From positions 677,001 to 741,000 of the forward strand of contig CAWZYM010000300.1 of the NCBI GenBank assembly GCA_963966185.1: a stretch of 64,000 bases of DNA, in the 5' to 3' direction. The translations under genes and the position numbers were made by a program. The first letter of the stretch is position 1. Each line of letters starts with the position of its first letter. Under the pieces are notes generated by a model, which did not search any database, was not told the origin of the DNA, and saw only the letters and a list, made by a program, of their open reading frames with translations. This document shows, piece by piece, positions 1 through 10,597 of the stretch. Source of the DNA: Rhabditoides inermis. Taxonomy: Eukaryota; Nematoda; Chromadorea; Rhabditida; Rhabditidae.

Positions 1-320
1 CAATGGCAATATCATGGAGATTGTGTATGATACGTTTCACAGTAACGATCTAAACATGTTCGTATGCGTGTTTGCTTAATGTTCATGGCTGATCGCATTG
101 AAACAAGAACAATGTATACGCGGTGTGTAAACCAAATTCCAAAACTCGGATGGTTTCTCTTTTTTGTGTATTTCACCACTTTTTCTGCTACCAGGTAAGC
201 TGTTGATAGTTATGTAATATTGAGTGTTTGGTCAGTCGTACTCGTGAGTACTAGAGTATTAGTCGGATTACAGACAAACCAGACGCCCTGACTTTGTAGT
301 CTCTGATACTATGGTTGCAG

Positions 321-3300
321 GCTGGACGAGGCCCGTCTGGGCGGGTCGGCAGTGCAGCTGGGAGACGCCCCCTCTACACTGCAGGCTATATTCGACGAGA
401 TCGGAACGGGAACGGTCAGGGGAGGGGGGAATATAATGTGATGTAGTCTAGTATGCTATACTCGCTCGTTGGTAGAGGAGAGGAGTGGAATGAAATTCAT
501 GACTCGTTGTGACTGAGGAGATTTCACATAGAGCAGTTCATGTGATTCAGTAGTTCATTGAATGTAGAACTTTTAAAAAATACAACAGGGTTCAAGAAGT
601 AATTGTTTGTGTGTTACACAATGAAACATCTGGTGAAATAGTGAAGCGTATTGTTTGTGGTTTCCGAAGAAAACTGAAGATTGCGTATTGTATCGTGTTT
701 GTGTGGCCCCACACTCCCCACAGTACTCTCAAATTTGAACCACTGAACCGCATGGGGAATGGGGATAGACGAAATAATATAGAATGATGTTATTGAATAA
801 TTACATGATAATTATTATAGTCTATAGTGTGTTGCAGGACGAGGCGTGGCCGTACTACTCTGTGTACAAGCACCTGCTGACAGATGACGTGGCCGGATGC
901 GTGCACTTCATGGGGGAGTGGGTGGAGAGACACGGAGAGGTGAGAGGAGGGGGGGGGAGGGAGAAAGAGATATAGAAAGTTACGATGTTACAAAGATTCA
1001 GGAGATTTATGGTGTTTGACTTTTGTGAGATGTATGTTTCTGATTTTCGATATTTGAACGTGGAAGTTTCCTTGACGAGATCAGTTCACCATTTTAGAGT
1101 TATACACTGTGGAAAAAGAGAGCAGGGCTGAGAGAGGAAGATTGATTTGCATTTTCAAGATTGCATATTCTTTTCAGAACGCTCCGGAGAACGTGTTGCG
1201 CATGATGGCCCACCTGGTGGTCGTCTTCCGACAGCAGGCACGCCCGCACGCGGTCAGTGGCAGGAATACGGTATAGTGGGTCCCCAGTTTTCGCGGTAGG
1301 CGAATTATCTTGGGCCAAAAAATGACGCAGACCGATGAGAAAATTATGTAAATGCACCTCATTCCAGTGCCAATGAATATGTCGATGATTACGGTATTTC
1401 GAGAAAAGATATTTCCATTCTGAGATCATACGTTTGTAGAGCGGGTCAATTTGTATACATGTGATAAGTTTGGTCGAATTCAGCCAAGCCGTTGAAGAGT
1501 TATTTTGTGATAAGTGTATGCTCGGTGGGGAAACTCCTAGATTGTAGGTAACAATGTTTCAGTTTTTGACGTTATTTCATCCTCAGAAGTGTCTCTATTA
1601 CGCACAATTTTGATATCGATCGATAGCATCACTTGATTCCAAGTTTTGTTATAAAGTAATTCAGATCATGCTAGTTATCTGAATTATGAGAACCGAATTC
1701 GGAAAATTGCTATCATAGAGTTGTAGCTATGGTATCGATACACCTCTCATGAAAATTTGGTAAATTTGGTATGATTTCATAAACTTTGAACGAAGTTATT
1801 TCCAAATGTAGTTCAGCGCAATTTGATATCAAATCCAGAAGACGGAAGATTTTTTCTCAAAATTGACACCGGTCCATCGGTTCAGATAGCGCGCAATGAA
1901 CTAGATAGCAACCTTCGGACGCATCTAGTATTCGCCTGTGCATAATTAAAGAATGACGATTCGCAACTTGCCTACCGCCAAAACGGGGGACCCACTATAG
2001 ATGGGAATGAGGGGCTGTGGTAAATTGTGATATCGTTACCAAAAGATAGTTGTAATACGGTTAAAAAAGAGGTAGGTTTAACTTGTGTCTTGCAGGTGAA
2101 CATTGGCAACCGCGTGATTGTGCAGTACGTGGGCCGACTGCTCAAGCTGAAGCTGTGAGTTTTGAAATTTTTGATATTTTTAAAATTTGATTGAATGAAG
2201 AATGAAGTATTGGGTAGGTTTCACACAGCTAGACTTTTGTGAACCGGGATAATCTATGTTGCATGCTTCTAATGCAACCGTCAAGAATGATTGGTACTCA
2301 ATGTTGTCTGGTGCTTGATAAATGGATAAGACTATAACATCGCATTGGCAGGTACGATCTGATGCCGTTCTACGCCTCGCTTCTCTCGGAGAAGACTGCC
2401 CATCAGGCGATGCTGGGAACCATGGCTAGTGAGTGAGGGGGTGCCGGTGTAAGCAGATTGACTTTGACTGTCATGTACCCAATGTCTATAGTTGTTTGAT
2501 ACATACTTGAGGTGGTACAAGTTTATGTTGATGGATGTTGGTTCATGTTGTTTGTTGAAGAGATTGACGGCGACAGTGTGCGCCGTGGCTTCCTGGAGGC
2601 GTTGGACGCGGCTGGGATGGACAGCGGCCGGCTGGCACTCGACCTCGTGCGGAGGGCGCGCGGCGAGGCGGAGGGCAAGGTGAGGGGGGGAGAGGAGGGG
2701 GAGAGAGGAGATCAGTCTGGTGGAGAGCGGACTAGATGTGCACTGGGCGTGTTGTGAATTGTGAAAAAGGCAGCTGTGAATGCGATGATATCCGCGATCT
2801 GCTTAGTAACAAAAAAGTTTGGGGACATGTACGTTTCGCTGTATGTTTGAATTGTGTACGTGGCGGTAAGTTGTAATGGCTCTATTGCCTCATTTGCGAT
2901 TCATTACATAGTTTAATTGAACTTTCAATATGGGGTATTGGAAATGTTATGCTTTGTTTTGGTAAATTAGATGGCGTGCGTCGTCATCTTTATCAGTTTA
3001 CGGCAGTCGGCACGTATCTTTGTTATTGGTATTGGGTAATCAGTTATCAGGTTCGGTGATTGTTGTATTGTTAGAGTGAGGGTTCGGAGGTCCAGGAAAG
3101 GAAAAGTAAGAAAAGAATGGGAAGGAATTAATTCTAGAAGTATCTGAAATACTGAAATGTTCAAGAAAATTGATTCTACTGGCTGTGCAGAATCAATTTG
3201 ATTCTGTGAGTGCAGAGTGCACATGTTACAGAAGATAAATTTGCAACGAATAATGATTATCAGGATCGATATTCAATTGATGAAATAGTTGGATAAATAT

Positions 3301-6300
3301 AAGTGAGTAAGGCGATAGTGATCGGCGGATGCGGTATTCAGGGATGGATAGTGGAGGTGTGATGAATAATGGGCTTGATAGTGGAGTGATGATGGTGAGT
3401 GATATGTTTGATAGTGGAGTGGATAGACTTGGTGGTGATGGAGCGAGGCTTGATGGAGGAGTGAATGGTGGGATGGGGATGGATAGTGCGGGCGGCGGGG
3501 GCTGCATGGATGGAGGGGATGATGGGGTGTATGGAGGGGTGTATGGAGGGGATGGTGGAAGAGTGCGGGTGTGCATGTTGGGGCACGATCCCATCGACAA
3601 CATCAGCCGACGGGGGAATACGCGACGGGTGGATGAGGTCTGAACGGAGAAAACTCACTTTGTGTTTGGTTGTTTATTAAAAACGTACTCGGATCGCTAG
3701 TGTAGCCGCCGAAGAATGGAAGATTCGGGGAAGAGGAAGGAATGGGGATGGAGTGCGTCTTAAAGAGTTCATGCTTCGAACGTCTTCTGCAACACTCACC
3801 TCTGCGACGATGCACAGGAGAGCGAAGATGAGAATAGGAGAAGTCATGTAGGATAGTGGAGGAGACAGCGGCCATGCTCTCTGCCCCTAACCCAATGCTT
3901 TTATAGGTATCAAGAAGCGGCGAAATTATCTAGTTCTTGAAATCAACATTGGCATTATCATACGAAAAAGTTGTCAACAAGTGACAGCATTCTGCGTATG
4001 CGTGGATTAGTTCGATTGCGAAATGTTGTGATGATTATTAAATGTCATCCGGTGCGCAGCAGTGCAAAGTGTACTAGTACATAGATGAGGCGATACGAAG
4101 AATAGAGAATAAGATATGAAGTGGGGTGAATCATTGATACTGACTGATATTGTATTTGCACCTTATGAGAGAGAGAGAGGGAGAGAGAGAGAGAGAGAAA
4201 AAAAGCAAAGAGGATATTTGGATCAAACAATTTCGACTCACAATGCAGTATTCGATTGCGAATGGTGTTGTGTTGTGCAGGACGGCGCGTGGCTGGTGGA
4301 CCAGTGGTGCTGGCTCACCTACCACGGCTCGAAGACCATCCACTCGGCACTCATAGAGGCAAACGCCCTGTTCAGGAGGTTCTATGGTGAGCATTAGTGT
4401 TGGGCAAAATCCTAATCCGAGTTGGATTTTGGATTTTGGATTAATCAAAATCCCAGATATTCAGGGTTTTGGATTTTGGATTAATCCGTAATCCAAAATT
4501 GTGGATTTCGGGTTTGGATTAACCCAAAATCCAAAAATTTCGGATTTTGGATTTCAGATTAATCCAAACTTTGGATTTTGGATTAATCCAAGTTTTACAT
4601 TGTTTTTTTGGCTTTTTTATGCCTTACTAATAGTAGAATTTGGTGTTTTTGATGTTTCTGTAAAGTAATAAAGGCGCCGTTATAGATGAAAAGCTCAAAT
4701 AAACTGAAATTTCATCATTTAAAACAACATTTTTTTTTAACAATTTGTAAACGAGTAGATTAATCCAAAATCCAAAACCCGGATTTCTGGATTTTGGATT
4801 AATCCAAATCCCCAAAAAACTGGATTTCGGATTTCGGATTAATCTGAAATCCAAAATTTCTAAGATTTTGGATTAAGATTCGGATTAATCCGATTAATCC
4901 ACGATTAATTCAAATTGGGATTAATCCTGCCAAACACTAGTGAGCATCTCGGTATCAAAATTTGTTTTCGAAATTGATTTTTGCGGTTTTATTTCATGTT
5001 TCTTCAATACAAGTTTCACCTATTTGGAATCCTCCAATATATCATTTCAGTGTGTGAGGACGACTCGTGTGCTCGCCTGCTGCTGCAGAGGGGTCTCACC
5101 CGGGAGGGAGACCTGGCAGACAGGGCAGAGCTGGAGATCAGGAGGATCGGCACCAGGGTCAGTGGGGATGGTTGTTTGCAAAGGAATAGAAATGAACGTT
5201 TAGTAATATAGGCTTTTAAAAATCACAAATACGTTGTTCACTTATGATAGTTTTGTGTCTTGACCCACGTTGTTACCTCCATACAAAATTAGTAGAAAAA
5301 TTCGAAAGATAACCGGATTATCGTCATAATGGTTGTTCTTATTCTTGTGTGTTGTATGAAACGTATAGCTGCCGTTCCAGATCCCGGCCCGTCTGCAGCG
5401 CGCTGTCCTCGAGTACAGGGCATTCGTCCTTCATATTGTTAGTTTTAGTATGTTCTGTGTGGATCGTTCCTTTGCATGTGTTATGTTGTTAGTTGTTACC
5501 AAACAGTCACATGTAACATCCAGCCATTTTGAATTCTACCAGTCGTCGTCGTTCCTCCTCCTGTCTATGCGTGGATGATTTCGCAATTTCGCAATCACAT
5601 AATCGCTGGCTCCGATCGGAGTATATAGGGAGTGCGGTATGAGTGTCACTTACAGACAGACGCACATTTCGTTTTCTATTAAGGATGAAGTTGGGAAGGT
5701 ACAACCTTTTCGAGAAAGTATTTGGTCGATGTTGTACGTGGGAGGAAACGTATTTGTTGCAGGAGTCTGAGGACGCGATGTCTTCATGGGTAAAGGCAGA
5801 GGGGGAGGCTGTGGAGGCGGCCGGGCGGGCAGACAGGGCCAAAGAGGGAGGGGCGGGGGGAGGAGAGGGGGTGAGTGGGGGAGATATCATATGATCATAG
5901 GTCATCACTGGTTCACTGGTGATATGGTGATTACGGATGGACTTGTGTACATAAACAGTGGGGAATCATGTTGTGATACTTGTGTGATTGTATGTCTGTA
6001 GGCGGACGTCCGTCTGGCCCGTCGTCGCTTGGACGAGGATGCACAGCGGGCGAGGAGGACGGCCGAGGTCAGGAAGCAGAAGGTGAGGGAGGGAAGGGTA
6101 GGATACACAGTACACACCATATTACTGTTACTATGTTGTGTGTATGCAGGCTGTGGACCTCGTGGAGACGTTCCTCCGGCACCCGGGTTGGAGGGAGACG
6201 GTGCGGGTCGATGACAAGGACGAGGAGGAGGAGGTGAGAGGGCGTGGAATGGATTCGGTCCAGTTGCAATGTAGGACAAAATATGTTTCAGCAGTGTAAT

Positions 6301-6909
6301 TCACATGAGTTTGCCTTTTAGTGATAATGCTTGCATGTTTACTATCATCCCCGGTTGCAGTCCCGCCTGTCGGACCTGTCCTCCCTCCGCTGCCGCGTGT
6401 TCTGTGACTCTCTGTGCGTGTTGGTGCAGCTGCACGCTCGGAGTGGAGACGCGCGGGCGGCCCTCGAGGTGGCACACATGGTCTGCGACGACAGAATGAA
6501 CATACAACAGGTCAGGGGGGGATGATTACTGGGGTGTACTGTGATAGAACATTAGGGTACTTTATTTTATAATATGGGAATATCAAACACCGATTGGCAT
6601 TTAGATTTGTGTTAGGGGTCATGGGAGGAGTGAAGCGTATTGCTTGTGATATTCGATATACCATGACATGATGAAAAGGGAGGAGGAAAGATGTTCAGGT
6701 GGAGGTGAGAAGTAAAAGGTATCTGTGTTTGCTGTTAACTTCATTCTGGGGTTAGCAAAGACGCGTATTGTGTGATTATTATATACGTTGGAGTCATCTT
6801 GTTTGTTTTGCTTTCACGTTTCACGGTAATATTTCAGGATCTGTCTCGCGAGAAGCTGCAGTTGGTTCTGGAGGCGATCCACTCTGCTGGAGGACACCTT
6901 CTGGAGTAG
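321..6909 (+). CDS. npp-5: Nuclear pore protein Nup107 (3' part, 14 exons in window)
   Basis: Nup107/Nup84 is an alpha-helical scaffold subunit of the Y-complex of the nuclear pore. Exons read: 321-414, 838-939, 1178-1252, 2096-2154, 2352-2428, 2561-2679, 4281-4386, 5051-5157, 5369-5437, 5763-5870, 6002-6082, 6150-6233, 6361-6510 and 6838-6909 (TAG). Phases join throughout and give 433 residues; the 5' end lies left of the window. Family resemblance: a segment reading LRMMAHLVVVFRQ, then YDLMPFYASLL, the helical block around DAAGMDSGRLALDLVRRA, and a C-terminus ending LVLEAIHSAGGHLLE, all matching the order in metazoan Nup107. The insert AEGEAVEAAGRADRAKEGG with the basic block after it is a coiled, charged stretch less typical of the family. 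The donor of exon 5369-5437 (GTTAGT) is the weakest boundary. Introns host two MITEs and an antisense nested gene. The C. elegans name npp-5 is transferred by family recognition only. Confidence 0.82.
1274..1997. mobile_element. MITE with TA target duplication (Tc1/mariner-like), in Nup107 intron
   Basis: The ends are imperfect inverted repeats: the left begins TAGTGGGTCCCCAG and the right ends GGGACCCACTA. Similarity extends about 30 bp and includes a shared GCGGTAGGC core. The element is flanked by TA on both sides (1272-1273 and 1998-1999). It is 724 bp and has no long ORF. Terminal repeats plus a TA duplication are the signature of Tc1/mariner-type non-autonomous elements. The insertion leaves the exon at 1178-1252 and its GTCAGT donor intact, but adds most of the length of this intron. 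Confidence 0.75.
3677..3847 (-). CDS. Candidate nested secreted peptide gene (56 aa), antisense in Nup107 intron
   Basis: ATG at 3847-3845 opens a 56-codon frame ending TAA at 3677. The N-terminus MTSPILIFALLCIVAEVSVA is a textbook signal peptide with a likely cleavage after SVA. The mature part is short, starts EDVRS, contains a dibasic RR and ends RVRF; there is no glycine for amidation. A TATA box (CTATAAAAG, 3906-3898) lies about 50 bp upstream, and AATAAA (3678-3673) overlaps the stop, so a complete mini-gene is present. Alternative model: AG|GTGAGT after codon 16 (3800) is a perfect donor, and TTTTCTCCGTTCAG ending at 3640 is a strong acceptor. Splicing these keeps the frame and continues to 3226 as a Pro/Ser/Thr-rich secreted protein of 153 aa. 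Function unknown. It may be a neuropeptide-like or other secreted peptide. Confidence 0.5.
   Translation of the reverse strand: MTSPILIFALLCIVAEVSVAEDVRSMNSLRRTPSPFLPLPRIFHSSAATLAIRVRF
3898..3906 (-). promoter_or_regulatory. TATA box of nested secreted-peptide gene
   Basis: CTATAAAAG on the minus strand, about 25-50 bp upstream of the signal-peptide ATG at 3847. An ATG at about 3875 lies out of frame and too close to the expected transcription start, which favours the ATG at 3847. Confidence 0.5.
4395..4939. mobile_element. hAT-type MITE inserted exactly at a Nup107 splice donor
   Basis: A 545-bp element with imperfect terminal inverted repeats: left TAGTGTTGGGCAAAATCC, right end GGCAAAC-type followed by ACTA. 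It is flanked by a perfect 8-bp duplication GTGAGCAT at 4387-4394 and 4940-4947, and 8-bp duplications are typical of hAT insertions. The interior is a dense field of GGATTTTGGATTAATCC variants in both orientations, so the transcript could fold extensively. The left duplication copy is the splice donor of exon 4281-4386. Confidence 0.85.
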
Positions 6910-7175
6910 AGGAGGAGGATATGGAGAGGAAGGAGATGGAGAAGGAACAGTCAGTTGTTACAGATGTGCATGATTGATTATTGTTGTGTTGCGATGTTGT
7001 CTACGGTTTATTCCTGCCCCGTTTGTGTAACCCGTAACTGGTTTTTATACGATAAAAGTGTTGTTCAAGTTTTGCGAAAGTCTTTATCACATTCATTGTA
7101 CATTAAAATCAAATTCAATCGACTATTGTTTTGAATACACTCTGTTTAATCCGACAGGGTTTGAAGGAGCTTTGT

Positions 7176-7893
7176 CTACTGCTTGGGCGCCTCTTCCTTG
7201 GCGGGCTCGGCTGGGTTGTGGCGACCCACCTGCAATCAATCGATAGTCGATCAATAACAATCGATACCTACAGAGACGAGATCGTCGGGGTTAGCGGTCT
7301 TGAGGTTGATGCGCAGCGGGTTGTCTCCTTTCACCTGGAATAATTGATAACTCCTTGTCTTCCTCTCCCCCTCTCTCTTACTCCGCTCTTCTCCAGGCGA
7401 ACGAAGCAGTCCTTGGGGTCCTTCTCCGAATCCAATGCCACGGTATACTGTAGCAGAAGCTTGTCGTCGCGCTTACAGCCTGTAAGTACGGTATTCTACC
7501 GTACTCCGTTTCTAATCTACCGTACCCGGCGCACGAACGACTTGAAGGTTCTGGCATTGCCCGGGCTCGACAAACTGGTAGACGGGAATCACGTGGTAGA
7601 CCTTGTTGTTACTCGAGCGCACCTAACAGGAATACGGTAGTCGGGCGTTCGTGGTGAGACCCACCTTAACGGCGAGTCGCTTGTCGCCCGTGTTGACCAG
7701 CATGTGGTCAGTCTTGCCGCCAGCCAACAGGAACACGGCATCCTGACATGCGCTCTCTTCTTTCTCTCTGTCCTCCTCTCTCTCTCCCTCTCTCTACCTC
7801 GGGAGTGACGGAGAGGGGGCAGGAGTCGCGCACAGAGTTGCTGGAGTTACTGGAGTGTGCTTGTTCGGGCACGGCAGGGGCTGAGTCGGCCAT
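7176..7893 (-). CDS. MSP-domain protein (161 aa, 6 exons)
   Basis: MSP domains form an immunoglobulin-like beta sandwich. In nematodes they serve as sperm cytoskeletal and signalling proteins or as cytosolic sperm-specific proteins. Exons on the minus strand: 7893-7798, 7742-7665, 7622-7526, 7479-7382, 7334-7272 and 7229-7176 (TAG); phases agree. The domain runs from about residue 27 (CPLSVTPE) through HMLVNTGDKRLAVKVRSSNN, YHVIPVYQFVEPGQ and KRDDKLLLQYTVA, the canonical MSP order. A short Ser/Asn-rich leader precedes it and a charged Pro/Glu/Lys tail (PAEPAKEEAPKQ) follows, so it is not a classical 127-aa MSP but an MSP-domain relative of the sperm-specific class P type. It faces the Nup107 gene tail to tail. 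ATG at 7893 is the first Met after an upstream region without coding look. Confidence 0.88.
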
Positions 7894-8584
7894 TGCACTC
7901 GCCGGGTGAGAGAAGGGGCGAATGACGGGAGGGAGGGAGTGGAGAAAGACATCGAGAGTGAGTGGGAGACTAATGAATATGCTAATCACAAGTACCGCCC
8001 ATTCGGATATGTCTTTGTTTCTCACGTTTTGAAAAAAAACTCGTGCTTTTTTTTGTAGTACAGCTTCCTATGAACGAAACACTATCTGCGTTTAGGCATT
8101 TAATCGTCACAAACATTATTTTAGTCCGCTATCAATCAGCTGATCTTGTTTTTGTTTGTTTTGGTGTTGATTGTTGATTGTTGATGTTGTATTTGTGAAA
8201 TTGTTCGTATTCTTGTTCTGCGCTGTTCATAACACTGAAAACATTAACTTTGTCTCGCGGCACTCTATCACTCGGCGCTGAGATGAGTGGACAAAACGGC
8301 GATGACTCATCTCACTCTTCTTCACTGGTGATGAATCTTTCACTCTCTCTGGAGAGTTTGATCTGTTTTATCTCTTCACTTTTCACATCGTGTTTTGTTT
8401 CGCAATGAGGTGATGACGTACATTCAATCATATTAGCTCCACTTGCTCCATCCATCAATCACTGCTCGCTTCATTGTACTGTGCACCTTTATACTCTATC
8501 CAATCATATGTTTTTATTATTATTTATTTTTGATGTTATATTATCGTTTTTATCTATCTAATGATTCATTTGCATATTGTAGGA
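7894..8584. other. Divergent intergenic region (MSP gene / vps-2)
   Basis: About 690 bp between two divergently transcribed genes, presumably holding both promoters. It is AT-rich with T-runs (8049-8056). A TTGTAG acceptor-like site at 8577-8582 lies just before the vps-2 ATG and would suit trans-splicing. I see no ORF, TATA box or repeat that I can support. Confidence 0.4.
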
Positions 8585-9556
8585 ATGGAGTTCTTGTTCG
8601 GTCGCCGCAAGACGCCGGCGGAGCTGCTCAGGCAGAACCAGCGCGCCCTCAACAAGGTCAGTATAGTACTGTTTGTTTTGCTTATTTGTTGTTGTTTACT
8701 CGTTGTGTGAACAAACATAAACAAACAGGCGATCCGTGAGCTGGACCGCGAGAAGGCCCGAATGGAGATGCAGGAGAAGAAAGTGATCGCCGAGATCAAG
8801 AAGATGGCCAAGATGAACCAGATGGTCAGTGTTTTGTTTTTGTTTTGTTTTTGTTTATTCATGCGTTCACATGTTTTGTTTACTTGTTTACCTGTTCGTT
8901 TACATTTCACCTACCAGGACTCTGTGACGGTGATGGCCAAGGACCTCGTTCGCACTCGTCGCTACATCAAGAAGTTCATCATGATGAAGGCCAACATCCA
9001 GGTAATGTTGATTGTTGTGTTGATACTGTAATTCATACCGTACATACAGTAACCCTTTGCAGGCCGTCTCCCTGAAGGTGCAGACGCTCAAGAGTCAGGA
9101 GGCGATGGCTAGCGTGAGTTGTTATTCGTTGTATTGTATTGTATTGTTGTTGAGTATGATAGATTCATTATTGATTTATCGATTGGTGTTTCAGGCGATG
9201 AAGGGTGTGACGCGCGCGATGCAGTCGATGAACAAGCAGATGAACCTGCCCCAGATACAGAAAATCATGATGGTTAGTTTATCGCGGTTGCTTTACGTTT
9301 CACTATCATCATATTATGTGAAGCGATTATTTCTTTGCAATTTCTTTTTCCATTCCGATCTTCTCCTAAATGATTCACATATACAATACTTAATAGTAAC
9401 AGTTTTAAAAGATTGTCTATGGCAGGAGTTCGAGAAGCAGTCAGAGATGATGGACATGAAGGAGGAGATCATGGGAGACGCGATCGACGACGCCCTCGGA
9501 GACGCGGGGGACGAGGAGGAGAGCCAGCAGATTGTCAACCAGGTAGGGGGGGGGGG

Positions 9557-9607
<51 letters not shown>

Positions 9608-10166
9608 GGAGGGAGGAACGATAAGGATATGACAGTGTGCGATGGGAGGGATATGTTTCACGTTATAGTAATGGTCAAATGGTGAGTCGTGGCGACAATG
9701 TGAGATGTTTATTTTGTCGACAAATTTGTGTTCACACTTTCACTCTTTTAACAAAATAGAGAAAGAGAGAGAGAATGTCGATGTAGCTGTGGTGTTTTCA
9801 GGTTCTGGACGAGCTGGGCATCCAGATGGGCGAGGAGATGGCCGGGCTGCCGACTGCCGGAGGAGCCATCGGGGCACAGGCCGGAGCAGGTAGGGGGGGG
9901 AGTCGGATGTCCGTCAAGTAGGGGGAGGCGGGGAGAGCTGAGGTAGTCAGTTGACTAGTTGTGAGAACATGCTCGTCAAGTAGGGAATGGCTGTTATGCT
10001 TTGAAGAAGGGATGAGAGAGTGAGTGTTGTGATTCCAGACCGTCCCCGGCAGGCCGTGGCTGCGGGTGGCAGTGGGGGAGGAGGGGGAGGGGCGGGCGGA
10101 GCCGGCGCACCCGCCGACCTCGACGACGACCTACAGGCACGACTCGACCAGCTCAGGAGGGAGTAG
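8585..10166 (+). CDS. vps-2: ESCRT-III subunit VPS2/CHMP2A (237 aa, 8 exons)
   Basis: VPS2/CHMP2A co-polymerises with VPS24 in ESCRT-III and recruits the AAA ATPase VPS4 for endosomal sorting and abscission. Exons: 8585-8656, 8729-8824, 8918-9001, 9063-9113, 9195-9272, 9426-9542, 9802-9889 and 10039-10166 (TAG); all phases agree. The N-terminus MEFLFGRRKTPAELLRQNQR, the basic alpha1-alpha2 hairpin, the helical core (MKGVTRAMQSMNKQMNLPQI) and the acidic QIVNQVLDELGI segment match CHMP2. The last residues LQARLDQLRRE form the MIM1 motif that binds VPS4 MIT domains. A Gly/Ala-rich linker (about residues 197-215) before the MIM is longer than usual. An AG acceptor 2 nt before the ATG suggests trans-splicing. 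Confidence 0.95.
9554..9612. repeat. (GA)n microsatellite in vps-2 intron
   Basis: Near-pure GA dinucleotides directly after a G10 run, downstream of the GTAGGG donor of exon 9426-9542. It is one of many GA/CT arrays in introns of this window (e.g. 13987-14018, 19300-19340, 23221-23272, 29340-29400, 34711-34750, 34978-35050, 35540-35600 and 36360-36394). Confidence 0.9.
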
Positions 10167-10597
10167 TAGGATTACTGTAGCCACGGTACTCATTACTGTA
10201 TTCCCTCTTCACTAATCCATTGTCCACGCCTCACTCTCCCTTCTCTCTACTGTATAGTTGTACTGTGTTACTGACGGATTCTGGTTTGTGTAATTGTATA
10301 GAGGTCATTTTTACACCCACGGTTTTTGTGCTATTCTTTTTGATAATGATAAATATTTGCAATGTAATGTTGTTTTTCCGTGTGATTGGAGCAGTTTCTG
10401 TTCTGCCAAGTACTTTTGGTAGAAGGTAGTTGTAAAGGGGGATTGTGATGGATAGATGGACCGATGTGATTGTAGTGATCGATCGATTGATCGGAGAGAA
10501 AGGGAGATTTGATGCTGCGATCTGCAGCGAATGCGGTGAAGAAAGTGCAAAGAAGGTTGGTTATTGTTTCCACGTGTTACTTGTTTACGTGTTCAGA
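10167..10597. other. vps-2 / SPATA20-like intergenic spacer
   Basis: About 430 bp between two same-strand genes. No AATAAA is seen; ATGATAAATATT at about 10346 is the nearest candidate. The spacer contains ATCGATCGATTGATCG at about 10480. An operon-like arrangement is possible but the spacing is longer than typical. Confidence 0.3.

Noticed and set aside
3329..3643. Gly/Asp/Met-rich + frame in Nup107 intron
   Set aside because: Translation of GATGG-type repeats; the antisense Pro-rich frame has better signals.
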